In this document: positions 52,007-64,000 of the stretch, piece by piece | How the letters are laid out: every line of letters starts with the position of its first letter | How positions within the stretch are numbered: the stretch's first letter is position 1 | Source: Tyto alba | Lineage: Eukaryota; Chordata; Aves; Strigiformes; Tytonidae | Direction: 5' to 3' | Assembly (NCBI RefSeq): GCF_018691265.1 | Contig: NW_024881321.1 | Location: 26,571,698 to 26,635,697, forward strand | Length of the DNA stretch: 64,000 nucleotides | Program-made: the position numbers and the translations under genes | Notes under the pieces: generated by a model | Seen by the model: only the letters and a program-made list of their open reading frames with translations | Database searches by the model: none | Told to the model about the DNA's origin: nothing

Positions 52007-55000
52007 GTAGAATGTACTATATAGTACCATATTATGAGACTTAACTGTAGTATTCATCCAGTTAAACTAATATACTGTTGTCAAGAAACTACTGCCTTTC
52101 AGGAAAAATATATGGCTTTGAATACAATCCCTAGAAATCTTGGGTAAAAATTTTATTTTACTGTAGTAACTATTCAATCTGTAACTTCCCTTACAATTTT
52201 TTGTGTTGTATTCCTAGATTAAAAGACATTACTTTATTTTTTTAGTTCTCATCTATAATTAATCAGTGTAACAGCTTACTTAATACTGCTTTTATTGTTA
52301 ACGCATAATTGTTTCAATGAAATGCTAATCAAAAGTAATTATATTAGCAAAGACTCAGCACTTGTACAACTCAGATCTTCAAGGATATATAAATGCTTTC
52401 GTTTTATTAGGTTTATCAATGATTTTAACATCAATAAAGTCTCAAGTGCACCAAGACTAACATTAAATTGCTGTGGCCTGCATTTCAGGTCCAGTTTGAA
52501 GTTACAGAAAAAGAAGAGAAGGGTTGAATTAATCTTTCCAGAACCTGGGTACAGAAGGAACAGGGAAAGGCTTTCCTTAGATCAGGGGCTCCTGGTGTTT
52601 GAAGACTGTGGACACTGCTGCTAAAGCTTTTAAACACATGAGCACGAAGGGCATATAGAATATATTACTCTTCCTCTGAAACAGAGCTGAAGAGGAAGGT
52701 CTTCCTGAAGAGCTCCCCACATGAAAGAATTTGTAATTTGTATTTGGACAGCAAATCACAGTACAATGTCAGACAAAGCCTGCATCCCATCTAGTTTAGA
52801 AACTAGAGGCACCCTTGTGCTGTGCCTGTACCTGCCAGGGATTACCTTGCTGTGTTTATGTTGTTTCCAAGGTCTAATGGAGCATAAATCTGCAACTGTA
52901 ATATAGTACTGCACTGTGCAGCCACATTGCATCATTCAGAGCTAACCAAGGTGTTTCTAACAGACTGTGGTATTATTTCTTGTAAACAAGTCCTTAAAGC
53001 CCTAAGAGCTTGGACTGAAATCTATTCATCTGAGATACTTGATGCCTCTATTGATTGCAATGACAATGTTATGCTATATTGGTTATAGTATTGCTGAATG
53101 AAATTTCTTCCTAGAAAGCAGAAATGGCAGCTCTGTGGATGGACGTTGCTCTTTGGTTCCCAAAGGAACATGCACTGCATTAAGATGAATCTTCAAAATC
53201 AAGGACTGTCAGTGCAAATGTGGTTTCCAGACTGTGAAACAAGGATTTGAAAAGCAAAACTCAGCTAATAGCTTCCCTATGACTAAGATCAGGCAGATTT
53301 TTAAATACATTTCAATAATTTCTCAAGACTACATAGATGGTCTCCTCTTTTTCATGTGCCTGCAGATCTAAGATGTCCATTCTATTAGCATCATTTCTAT
53401 TTCTTAAATTTTATATTTTTATTAGACTCAGTTATGTATCTCTCTGGCCAGCTACAATCTCAGTATTGCAAGAGTATTTTGATTTATTTCTTCTATTCAC
53501 AGTCTTCTGGATGGTATCCTTATTACTGTCTCTGTATATGAGATAGTATTGTCTTGAATTGCAACAACAAAGTTTCGGAGAGTTCACTTTCAGTGCTCTC
53601 TCTTGCATCATTTCTTATAACAATTACTTAAACAAATGTAATATTCAGTTTCTAGAGTTATCTGCACTTTTTATTTATCTTCACCTTGATGGAGTTTTGT
53701 TCTTTTTCCACTTGTATTGGAAACATATTTCATAGGTTTTAGCTCCAGCAACTGCAATTTCTATATATAATCTGGCAACGTGATACCAATGATCATGTAA
53801 TAGATTGTTATATGCATTATTTCAGACAACAAATAGCTTTACAGCTATCAAAACCTTTGTAAAAGTTTCCCAATTGTTTCTTAGAATGCCATGCAGTACT
53901 ATTTTTAAATTAATGTTTTTCAGGAAGTTGAATCTCTTCAGCTCACACAATAGTTGATATTGCAAATTATTCCTTATGTCTCTGCAATTCAGTTTGAAGC
54001 CAAATAGTTGAATGGACCACATTCATGTAGACCAGCTGATGCTGAAGGAACATTTTTTCTTTCAACCTCACCTCATACATGAGAAAGCAGCAGCACTGCC
54101 ATACAATACAAATGTCATGGAAAGGAGTGTAAAATTGGCAGTTTTTACAACAAAAGTTGCCTCTAAAATGTCCTTCTGTAAGCAAGAAAAGATGGACACA
54201 GAAATAAGATGTTAAATAGCTGCCATTACTTTTCTTTGAGCATACAATGTATCAGTTTTATCTCCCTGAAGCAGTATAAAAAGAAAACATAAAATGGTTT
54301 TAAAACTCAGACAAACACTGTAGATATAATTTCTTGACTTTGAGAACCCTGTTATTATCCATTATGAACATGTCATCCCGAACAAAGCATTCACCCCTCT
54401 TTTTTGTTTTTTACAATAAAAGCATATATACAACACATAGGTTCTTGTTTTCCTAATTGTGTTTTTATGAGTAAATCAATACTTGAACTTTCACTTGATC
54501 ATGAAGAGCTAGGAAAATTAATACGAAAAACAGAGTGTCTCCCACAACCTCTAGAACTTCTTCCTTATCCTATAAATGCCTGGCAAAAAGAGCAACTCTG
54601 CTCACTCATATTTTATTTTTACCAATAACAGTAATCCAGCATCCTGGACTGCTCTGAGAGCTGGTTTCAAATGTTCAAGGTACACAGGGGACTTGGAGTT
54701 CCACACCAAGTCCATGATCAGGAGGTACTGGACTGAGAGGAGAACAGAGGATCTTCCTTCCCATTATGATCCACTGGTACACCAGTTTCCTGCAGTGCCA
54801 TTATGGCCTGCGGCTGCATGAATGTTCGCCTGTTTTCTCACCCCTACATTTAGGTTGAGGCTGAATCTGCCTGTGTATTGAATACCAGAAATCAAAGCCA
54901 TATAGCAAGTCCCAAAGGACCTATCATTGGGATTCACTGCTGAAAGGACATAAATACATGCAGAAAACAACAATAAAAAAAAATCAGTAACTGTAATACT

Positions 55001-58000
55001 AAGAAGTAAAACATTCCATATTCATCTGTGCAAATTATAAGGATGAAAACAATGTGCCATGATTTAAAATAAAGCATTTAGATTACCATGTATTCTTTAC
55101 ATGATTTTTTTATCACTGCAGTCCTCTCAAGGCAATACCAAATTTCCACACACTGTTCCAGATTGCTGAATTGCCCAACTGGAGTGTTTTGGGCTTTTTA
55201 AAATGAGAAATAGAAGAGTTCTAGCTGGTTGCCTATGTACCAGTTTCTGAGGTGCAAAAGGTATTACATCAAAAGCTTGCATCTGGTTAAGTTGTTTTGG
55301 TTTGTTTGTTTGTTTGTTTTTTTTTAATCTTTCTGGGGTTTTTTGATTGGGGGCGGTGGGGATTTCTCTGGGGGGTGGGGCTTGGGTTATTTTGGTGTTT
55401 GTTTTTTTTTTTTTTTTTTCTGTCGAATGATCCAAAATCAATTAATATCATGGTTTCTTATGAAATAATATCTTTTTTTTTTTCTTTACATGAGAATTTT
55501 CCATCTTGCACAGGACTGTTTTATACTATATTTTAAATTTTATTTCTTCTATTGTAGAAATTACATTGAAGTAATATAGTACTAATGTGGAAATACATTT
55601 GAGAAAGGTTAGAATATTTATTTCATGTGATTAATGCTTGAAGCCATGGTAAGACTCCTAATGAATGTAAATCTACTTTAAATATGAACCAGAAAGTTTC
55701 TGACCCTGTGATTTTTAAAAATGTAATCTATATGATCAATATTCTTAGTTTTATTTGATCTCTCAAGTTTATTTTTATTACCAGGGAGGTTGCTTTGATA
55801 TAATAAGAAATTTAGGGAAAATATAATCTCTTATTTTACCTGGAAATCTTTAATGAATGACTCTACTTTCTTCCTTACAAATCAGTCAATGACAGTAGAT
55901 ACAAATTAAAATCATTAATCTCTGTATAATGCATGCTGAGTTTGGACTGTACCCAAGAAGTATGTTACTTAAATTTACTGGTCAAGGCAAAAATTTTTGA
56001 AAATTATTCTGAATTTGGGATAAAATAAAATAAGAAGCAGTTGTCCCTTTTCTACAAGCTAACAATGGAGATGTATCTTTGCAAAATCTTCCTGTCTAAA
56101 TTCAGGTATAAGTTTTATATAATTTCAATGTCTTTTAATTTTTCTCTAAAAATCCCACTTTTATATAAAAGCAATGAGTAAACAGTTAAAATACATAGCA
56201 ACATAGGTCAAAAAGTGTACAGCAGAAGCAATAATGCTCATTGTTGCAAATAATCATCATCTGGATGTCTGTATTCATACTTCCCCAATTCCTGCCATGC
56301 TTCTTAGTCAGCTGAACAGGCCTGCAACTGACTAGAGGGGTTTTGAGGTTTTTTTTGTTTGTTTCTTTGCTTGTTTTTTGTTTGGTTGGGTTTTTTGTTC
56401 TTAGTTTTCTCAGGAATTTTTCTCCTAACTCTGTAGGTCCATGTAAGATAATTGTTTCCAGATCTGGGATATCCAGGGTCCTGTAACATAAATGATCAGG
56501 TGTTTCAATGACTTCAGTCATTGAATCATTGAGTTTTACTTTCCCTTTCCGTATGGACATGCTCACATTTCTTTATGCTGTTCCCCACATGTTTTAAGCC
56601 ATTGTCCTGAGAGAAAATGAAGGAGGACAGTGTATCAGCTTTGGCAGAGTGCTGTGCTAATGCAGTTTGACTGATTCTGGCGTATGAGGTACCTCTTAAG
56701 CTGTATTTTTTCTTGATTCATAGATATTTATAAAGATAAACCATCTTTTCTTATTTCTCTTAAGCAGTCTAACTCAGACTTAATTCAGAAAATTTATACC
56801 TGCATTTATGTTTTTTCTTTCCTAACTAGTATTTTCTTTCTTCATCTCTCCAAGTTTGCTCCTGATAACCTTACAGTTGATTTTTCAGTCAGGAAAGGCC
56901 ATGATGTCTTTCCACAAGATCTTTCCAGAATATTTATCATCCTTTTGAGTGTGAAGAAGTCCTGGAATTTCTGTGAATCAATAACGTTAGCTTCTCTGTG
57001 CAGCATCACTAATTCCCTAAATTCATTGAAATCTGACCACTTCAAACCAAGAACATTTGTTACAGAGCTCCTTGTTTATATATAATTAATTTAAATTGAA
57101 TGATTTAAGGTTGTTTTCTGTTAAATCCTTACAAGAATATCCAGATCAGTATAAACTTAGCACCACTTCTTGTTAATTCATAAGGAGTTAGCAAAGAAAT
57201 CTGCCAGCTGTCACAAATCTGAATAGCCGAGGCTATTCAGTTCTAATACCGTTATTAGTTACATTTGTTCTCCGAAACTGTACTTAAAAAGTTAAATACT
57301 TCTGTAATGATACCGTTCCCAATCCACCATCTGTTGAATGATGATTGGTCTTTATAAAACACTTACAGCAAAATTAATATTGAAATCTTCTACGGTGATT
57401 AAAAAATTACTGTTTCTTGAGACATTAGCTATACGGTTTCACAAATGTGTCTTTAGAAAGATAAGAGAGAGAAAACAGCCTAAAACCTTTAAGAACATTG
57501 TAAACAAAGTGTACAGCAAAAAATGTAAATGAGGAAATGATGGTGAAAAAAAGCCAAAAGACCCAACCTAAAAAAAAAAACAAGAAACCCAGCAGGATTA
57601 TCCAAAAGCCCAATCACAGAGAACTAGGAATCAAATTCTTAAAACAGCAAGTTGAAGTCTTTAGCTTAAATATATTAGAAAGAAAAAGAAAGAAAGCCAG
57701 ATTCCTAAACTAAGAGACACTGTGGCATTTCAGGAAGTACTTTCCAGGTGATTTGCATTTGTATTTTGTTGCCCTAAGGTTTCTTTTGTAATGTTTTCAT
57801 TAGTATAATGGTATTTATTAGTTTTAATCCCTGTCAGGCAGAGAGCAATTATGAGGATATCTGGCAATGCCAAGTGGGTAAATGAAGAATGGTGACTTGG
57901 GTCAGCACTGAACCCATTCTCCATTAGAGGACGGACACACTGCTCAAGAGCATTTTTCTAATGCATTTCTTTGTATGCTTGTAAGCTCACATGAAAAAGG

Positions 58001-58870
58001 GGGGTTCTAGAGACCTGCACATCTGCATCCAGCTGCAAAGACTCATTTTGGGGTGGACCATCTCAAATGTCTAAGTTGTGGAGGGATTTTATTGCTGTTG
58101 CAATAGACAGAAGAGTATCAAAAGGACTGTGGTATGCATGATTGTCATGTTGGTCATCATATCCAGATCTGGCTCAAGGGACAAGAGAAAAATCCCCAAA
58201 CAAACCAGTTAAATTTTCTTCATTATTTTTTTCTGTTTTGTGCTGAAAAGATTATCTACTATCCTCACCCTCTGTGTGCTGATACTTCTATGGCAAGTAG
58301 GATTCCTACAAGAGAGTTTCTGATAAAAGTAAAAGAAATATTTAACAGAAGCATCAGTTGGAATGGGTGATAAAGGAACATTCATATTTTCCAGAGCTAA
58401 ATCTTTTAAGATCAAAATTCCTGAAACAAGCTAATTTATCTTCAAAAGATGCATAAAACATAAGCCAGTACTATTTTCAGGACTCAACCTCTGTGTCAGA
58501 CATAGATTTCCTAACCTGCTGTGATAAAGCAATTACCTCAAGCTTTGAAGTCAGCTATAAGAGAAAATATTTAAGGATTTCATAGTCAGGTGGAGACATC
58601 TGGCTGGAAGACAGAAATTAGTGCAAATTTATGGCACTAAGGTAAGATACATTCAAGCCAAGAGCCTCAACAAGGCACCTGATGCTTTTTTAAGCCTGAA
58701 AATATATTTTAGAAAATATGCCTGTAAATATAGTGAAAGTTTAGGCCCTAAAAATAAATAAAACTATCCACTTATTTTAAATTGCCTAAACTGCCTTACG
58801 TTAGGCAACAAAGCTACCAAGATTAACTGTTTAGTAGAATGTAAATAATATTTTTTCATTTTCTCTTTTA
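52007..58870. other. AT-rich non-coding stretch, no gene recognised
   Basis: T/G-rich simple sequence occurs at about 55294-55420, with (GTTT)n, a G-run cluster at 55349-55380 and a T-run, and again at about 56340-56405. A/C-rich simple sequence lies at about 57540-57600. Open frames up to 126 codons (56186-56566, minus) run through these low-complexity parts and are not supported as genes. Confidence 0.5.
55349..55380 (+). repeat. G-run cluster (G-quadruplex candidate)
   Basis: Four runs of four or more G within about 32 bases, with loops of roughly 4, 8 and 1 bases. It is flanked by T-rich repeats. Confidence 0.75.
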
Positions 58871-58875
58871 CCTGT
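58871..58875. repeat. Target-site duplication, left copy (CCTGT)
   Basis: Identical to 60514-60518. The first LTR's TG start follows directly. The base before it is A, which also equals the last base of the element, so the repeat could be read as 6 bp. Confidence 0.75.
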
Positions 58876-59441
58876 TGTATTTGATTTGTCTGAGATGGAG
58901 TTAATTATCCCCATAGCATCCCTCATACTGCTGTGCTTTGTATTGGTAACTATAAAGGTGTTGATAACACACCAGTGTCTTGGCTACAGCTGAGCAGTGC
59001 TCGCACAGCATCAGGGTTGTCTCTCCAACACTTCCCCCTCACCAGTCGGCTGGGGGTGGCAAGATCTTGGGAGGGGACACAGCCAGAGCAGCTGACTCAA
59101 ACTGACCAAAGGGATATTCCATACCATATGATTTGTGCTCAGAAATAAAAGTTAAGAGAAAGGAGGAGGGAGGGGGTTGTCTTCCAGAGCAACTGTTATG
59201 TGTACTGAGGCCCTACTTCCCAGGAAGCAGCTGGACATCACCTGCTGATGGGAAGGAGAAAATAAATATGTTTTCCTCTGCTTCTGTGCACTGACTTTGC
59301 TTTTGCTTTATTAAAGTGTCTTTATCTTGACCCACAAGTTTTTTTCCATCTTATTTTGTCTCCTACCTTATCCTGATGAGGAGTGGAATGATAGAGCAGC
59401 TTGGTGGGCACCTGGTGTCCAGTCAAGGTCAACCCACCACA
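58876..59441 (+). mobile_element. First LTR of the composite element (566 bp)
   Basis: Starts TGTATTTG and reaches GAGATGGAGTTAAT at the position expected for a common avian LTR. It continues through GTTGATAACAC, a GGGAGGGGACACAGCC-like block and GGGATATTCCATACCATATG. An ATTAAA polyadenylation signal is at 59310-59315. It ends ...CCCACCACA. Its 5' half matches the same broad LTR family as the minus-strand LTR at 12852-13420, while its 3' end matches the second LTR. The TATA region appears degraded to an AAATAAAAG-type stretch near 59143-59150. Confidence 0.88.
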
Positions 59442-59449
59442 GTCCTCTT

Positions 59450-59467
59450 TGGTGCCTGAACAGGGAC
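59450..59467 (+). other. Retroviral primer-binding site, tRNA-Lys type
   Basis: TGGTGCCTGAACAGGGAC lies 8 bp after the end of the first LTR. It is complementary to the 3' end of tRNA-Lys (the Lys3 type, used by many class II retroviruses) except at two positions. Both differences are C-to-T at what would be CpG sites, which is the usual decay of methylated cytosine. Minus-strand DNA synthesis would have been primed here. Confidence 0.88.
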
Positions 59468-59506
59468 ATGAGAAATTCAAGATTAAGGCAGAAGAAAGGG
59501 CTGGAA

Positions 59507-60513
59507 TGTATTGGGTTTTCATAGCAATATTTTGGTAGCAGGGTGGCTACAGGGGTGGCTTCTGTAAGAAGTTGATATAAGCTTCCCCCATGCCTGACAG
59601 AACCCATGCCAGCCAGCTCCAAGATGGACTCACCACTGGCCAAGGCTGAGCCCATCAGTGACAGTGGTAGCACCTCTTTGAGAACATATTTAAGAAGAGG
59701 AAAAATAAAAACAACACTTGTATTTTGCAGCCAGAGAGAAAAGTGAGAACAAGTGAGAGAATCATCCCTGCAGACACCAAGGTCAGTGAGATAGGAGGGG
59801 CAGGAGGTGCTCCAGGCACCTGAGCAGAGATTTCCCTGCAGCCCGTGGTGAAGACCATGGTGAGGCAGGCTGTGCCCCTGCAGCTCATGGGGGTTAGCAG
59901 TAGACCAGATATTACCCTGCAGCCACGCCAGAGCAGGTGGATGTGCCCTGGTAAGACCTGTGGACCTGTGGGGACAGGAACTCACGCTGGAGCAGGTTTG
60001 CTGGCAGGACTTGTGAGCCCAAGGGGGACCCACACTGGAATATTCATGAAGAACTGCAGCCCATGGAAAGGACCCAAATTGGAGAAGTTCGTGGATGACT
60101 GTCTTCCGTGGGAGGGACCCCATGCTGGATCAGGGGAAGAGTGTGAGGAGGAAGGAGTGGTAGAGACAACGTGTGATGAACTGACCTCAACCCCCATTCC
60201 CCATTGGCCTGTGCTTCTGTGAGTGAGGAGGTGGAGAAACTGGACATGAAGTTGAGTCTGGGAAGAAGGGATGGGTGAGGGGAAGGTGTTTTAATTTCTC
60301 AATATCCTATTCTGATTTGACTGGAAATAAATTAAATTAATTTCACCAAGACAAGTCTGTTTTGCCTGTAACAGTAGTTGCTGAGTGATCTCCCTGTCCT
60401 TATCTTGACCCATGGACTTTTCATTTTATTTTCTCTCCCTTGTCCAGTTAAGGAGGGGAGTGACAGAGCAGTTTGGTGGGCACCTGGCGTCCAGCCAGGG
60501 TCAACCCATCACA
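59507..60513 (+). mobile_element. Second LTR of the composite element (about 1 kb)
   Basis: The type differs from the first LTR. I recall it as a long avian LTR with a tandemly repeated middle. A TATA-like ATATTTAA is at 59686-59693. Imperfect repeats built on CTGCAGCCC(A/G)TGG and (A/C)ACGCTGGAGCAGG-type units fill about 59836-60140. AATAAA is at 60326-60331, and the U5-like end finishes ...CCCATCACA. The left edge is approximate, and no separate target duplication was found there. Open frames through it, including a 251-codon antisense frame (59368-60123) and a 125-codon sense frame (59845-60222), show no retroviral domain. Confidence 0.8.
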
Positions 60514-60518
60514 CCTGT
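60514..60518. repeat. Target-site duplication, right copy (CCTGT)
   Basis: Identical to 58871-58875, directly after the CA end of the second LTR. Confidence 0.75.
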
Positions 60519-63500
60519 AATTGTTTTGTCCTTCATATTTATTAAAAGTAGACCTAATTCTATTCATAACATAGGTGAAAATCCTCATGAAGGATTTTCA
60601 AGGATTTTCAGACCCCATAGGTAAGATACATCATTCTGGATGACCTTGCTGTTTGCATCACTTATGAAGGTAAACCTTCATATATAGCTTAAAATAAATA
60701 CATAATTTTCAGGGCATTAAAACTGAATGAGATGGATTGCACCTTTACAGATTAATTAGATATTTGTAAATTTTGCCAGCTTTCCTTTTATATTTCCATT
60801 AACATTTCTCAAGATGCTTAAAACAATATATCTTGATTTCTTTCTTTCAAATAATAGTCAAATGATGCCGTCTGTAAAAGGTAATTTTCAGTTTAACCTA
60901 AAACTCCCTTATTTATTAAAAAAAAAATTTCAAACTGTTTAGGCACATTAAAAAACAAACAAAAAAAAACAAACAAAAAAAATAAACCCAAAACAAAAAT
61001 ATTTCTTAACCTGCAAATACACTCATATTGGAAAGTGAAAGGTTTTCCTGTCTTCATGAACAAAGACACAAACCATTTTATCTGAGCAAATGTATGGGAA
61101 TGATGAGATTAGTAGATGTAACCTGATAGATTTCCTCTTTTACCTTCAGATTTTAAATCTTCTTCAAACTTTAGCGTAATCCTAAAATTACTTCCTTTTA
61201 ACATTCACTTTCCATGTATTTTTAACTTGACCCATATTTTCCCTACCATGAATTACTCATAAAATAAATGTTACTATTTTTTCCATTAAATTATCTAACC
61301 CATTTCCCTTCTAAAACTTCTACTGACACTCAGTGATTGTGACAGGACTGTACTAGAGCCTTCAAAGAGATTATTTCCTTTGGGTGCTTACCTCTTCAGA
61401 AGTAGAATAGCTAAATTTTTACTTTTTAATTTAGTGATTAACCTTAGGGTTTTAGATAGCAGTTTTTTTAAAAGGTTAATTCAAAGTCCTGGAGTTTGTT
61501 CTATTTCCAATGCACAATAAATTATTCAGTCACACAGTCTTGACAATTTTGATGGAAATTACTTTTTCTTAAGGCAAAAAAACTATTAATTTAATTAAAC
61601 ATAATAATATTCATAAGGTGCTCGTTTAAAAACTATACTTGGTATGATATGGCAGCTAGACGATATTGGTATGTTATAAGTGTGCCTCTTTCTTTCCGAT
61701 AACAAATTATTTAATGAACTTTTCTACTGGAACTTTAGATCATCTATTTTCCCTTTGAGTTCCATTTGCATAGTCTTTGCTGGCAGAGAGAGCAGTTGAT
61801 GCACAATTAGCTGTTCACTTAGGACACCTTTGAACTTATGACCTTGCTATCTTAACGAGACTTAAACAGTAGAATAATAAAAAACTGTCAGTTTTTTCAT
61901 GCTGTTCATAACACCCATAGCAACAAGAGAGGCACACAGATCAACAACTGTGAAAGGATCCCTGTTTTCAGAAGTGACTGATTGCATTGACATTGAATTA
62001 TGATTAATAGGCTTGATTTATAAAGAGCTTTATGGACATTTAAAATAAATGTTAATCACTTCTGAAAACTTAAGCCTTATTATGAAGTGTAATGTGCTTC
62101 CTTGAAATTAAAACTTTTAGCTCTTCATTCCTTTAGTTTTTATCAGTGTTTTTATACTGTGACCTCTGTTACTCCAAATGATTCAGATACTGCTTCCAGG
62201 CTCAAAAATACAAGTAGTCTAACATAATTTGATATTTTAAAAGCAACATTCATATTTATATTAAGAAGAGTTAGGTATTTTCATTTTCATCAATTGTAGA
62301 GGCAGCGTGTTATGAACTTCTGACCTTTCGTAACAAAATTGTATTCCTCTGTTTATTGAGAAGACCAGAAATAAAGGGTAGTGGTAAGGTACTTAGTGGC
62401 TATCATATTGACATCTGGTTTAAACTAAAATAGGTTTTGACTCCCCAGTAATTTCTAATGAGAAACTGTATCTAAACTCTCTCTATCTGTATTAGGGCTT
62501 AGCATTTTTATTTTCACTTCACCTAGTATCTAAGTTCTGTGTACCTGCTTTGACAATATAAGTTGTATATTTGCATTTCCATAAAATATAGAACCAGTAA
62601 AGAGATAAAAATATTCCTTTAGTTAACATGTAGATATGACAAAAAAAAAGAAAGCAGATAGATGAAACTAGGATAGTTTAGTAATATAAACTTGCTTACA
62701 TGATTAGCTGATCCTACTGTATGTAAATCCTCTTGCCAATACAAGACAGAAGAGGTAATGAGGGCTAAGACATCTGACTGAAATTTCCCAATATACACTG
62801 ATTCTTTTTTTTCCCTTAAATGTTTTGGGTTTTTTTTCCCCCTTGATTTCCAAAACTTTAAATGATATTCCCCAATAAAGAGCAGATGTTTTTTGTACAG
62901 AAAGAATGAATATGTACAGTGATGATATAAGTGACTGTTACTGTCTACATGGATGCAATATCTCATAGAGTAAGAGGTGAAAAGAGAAAAGCTTGAAGTA
63001 TACATAAAGGCTGGAGTAAGGAATAAGGGGAAGGTTTTGGACAAGCCTCTTATGTATTTTACTGTGCGTTTACTTCTGTTAAAAGGCAAGTCTTCAGGGA
63101 GTATCTCAATAGCACTAACAAAGTCCAGTCCCTTGTGTAATTGATTGAGAAAAAGACAGGATCCTGCTTTGAATCATCCACTGGAAGAACCTAACTTTAT
63201 AGACTTAATTAGCAGCTAAGAAGCCTTTGTCTCTCTCCACTGACTATTAAAAAAGAAATGAAGATCAGTGTCTCTAAGCACAACTTAATCCTTAAGAAGA
63301 CCTTTCACTTAATTGAATCATGCCTCTAGATGATGTCACCCTGCAGGATGGTTCTGCAATGGTTCCTTAATGCAGGCAGCCCTGTGTGATAGCTGGCTCT
63401 AGGGACAGAGCTACAAAGACAGCGGGTAAAAGAAACAGTTCGCAAGCTATATCATGGATAGAAAACAAAGGAAAAACTCAGGCTATTTCAGAGTGAGGAA

Positions 63501-64000
63501 ATACTCAGAAATGAAAAATACTTTGTAAAATAGGATTCATTTAAAAACACAGGAATTTTCTTCCTCCAGATTGTCAGGAATTTCTGCAATTTTATTCCAG
63601 CTGTGTAGAGAGAAGCAGGACTGTGAACATATTTTTACTAAATAACCAGTACTGTACTGAAGAAATACACAATTTCTATTTCCAGTTGATCCAGTCAAAT
63701 ACAAATTAATTGCATAAGTTTACAGCCAATATTTTCAAGACAGCTGATAATCTTAAATATGTGTTCAATAAAATTTTATGAACTTCAAGATCTGTGGAGT
63801 TAGGTTTTGTTTTCCTACATGTTTGGAAAGTTTAAAAAGCTCTGCTTTAGAGGTTTTCTTCTGAGACAGCTGGAGTCAGATACATTTCAGTGATACAGAT
63901 ATTTGGAAATTAACTGAAAGTGCACTCCATTGCACAGAAAGGTGAAAGCTGCTTTCAGATGGAAGCAATTTTTCTCCAGTGGCACTCAATTCTGCATTCA
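60519..64000. other. AT-rich non-coding stretch, no gene recognised
   Basis: A tandem decamer AGGATTTTCA occurs twice at 60591-60610, and A/C-rich simple sequence lies near 60950-61005. The 156-codon minus frame at 62619-63089 is the longest here outside repeats. It is Phe/Ser/Tyr/Lys-rich, has no domain that I know and is within the range expected by chance. Confidence 0.5.

Larger units (their letters stand above)
58871..60518 (+). mobile_element. Composite endogenous-retrovirus remnant, two unlike LTRs in one target duplication
   Basis: The element spans 58876-60513 (1,638 bp), begins TG and ends CA, and has a direct repeat CCTGT at 58871-58875 and 60514-60518. Inside, in order, are a first LTR (58876-59441), an 8-bp spacer, a tRNA-Lys-like primer-binding site (59450-59467), about 40 bp of leader-like sequence, and a second LTR of a different type (about 59507-60513). 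No gag, pol or env remnant lies between them. The two LTRs share only their last 110-120 bp. An ordinary provirus has near-identical LTRs, so this is a recombinant, a nested or deleted arrangement, or a chance match of the 5-bp repeat. It cannot encode retroviral proteins. Confidence 0.85.

Noticed and set aside
59845..60222. 125-codon sense frame as a possible retroviral gene
   Set aside because: It lies within the tandem-repeat part of the second LTR and has no gag, protease, pol or env signature.
62619..63089. 156-codon minus-strand open frame
   Set aside because: Composition is that of random AT-rich DNA, with no domain. A few frames of this size are expected by chance in 64 kb.
1..64000. 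CRISPR arrays, operons, tRNA or rRNA genes
   Set aside because: The sequence is vertebrate nuclear DNA. No regularly spaced repeats with unique spacers and no tRNA or rRNA core motifs were seen.

Overview
The window looks like gene-poor bird DNA, either intergenic or inside a very large intron. Two things point to a bird. One is CR1 LINE copies with the avian-type 3' end and CR1 reverse-transcriptase peptides. The other is several endogenous-retrovirus LTRs of kinds I recognise from bird genomes. The sequence is AT-rich, full of homopolymer runs, and shows no convincing protein-coding exon, tRNA, rRNA or CRISPR. Nearly all short open frames behave as chance frames in AT-rich DNA, or as frames through microsatellites or LTRs. 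Family assignments come from recall, with no database search.

Layout. 1-12.8 kb: AT-rich non-coding DNA with a 90-bp (GGGA)n microsatellite at 1.0 kb and a 37-base poly(A) at 6.3 kb. 12.85-13.42 kb: a minus-strand solo LTR with a perfect 5-bp target duplication. 16.0-17.5 kb: a diverged direct duplication of about 150 bp around a 250-bp polypurine tract that includes 12 AAGGGG units. 19.5-22.7 kb: two minus-strand CR1 copies; the second is about 2 kb and keeps broken reverse-transcriptase coding sequence. 27.8-28.4 kb: an isolated GC/CpG-rich block joined to an internal CR1 fragment. 32.45-33.27 kb: a probable decayed minus-strand LTR. 40.5 kb: a short plus-strand CR1 3' end. 41.7-42.1 kb: a patch with recurring GGCACCTAA-like motifs, perhaps an ancient repeat. 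42.8 and 43.4 kb: AAAAC and TTTTG pentamer repeats in mirrored orientation. 51.5-52.0 kb: a GC-rich, structurally complete solo LTR with a GGCTG target duplication. 58.9-60.5 kb: a 1.64-kb composite retroviral remnant made of one LTR, a tRNA-Lys-like primer-binding site and a second, different LTR, all inside one CCTGT duplication.

There is no operon or pathway to describe. The content is transposable elements, simple repeats and unassigned AT-rich DNA. The most notable object is the 58.9-60.5 kb element, whose two ends come from different LTR types yet share one apparent target-site duplication. I found no evidence for a new functional system.
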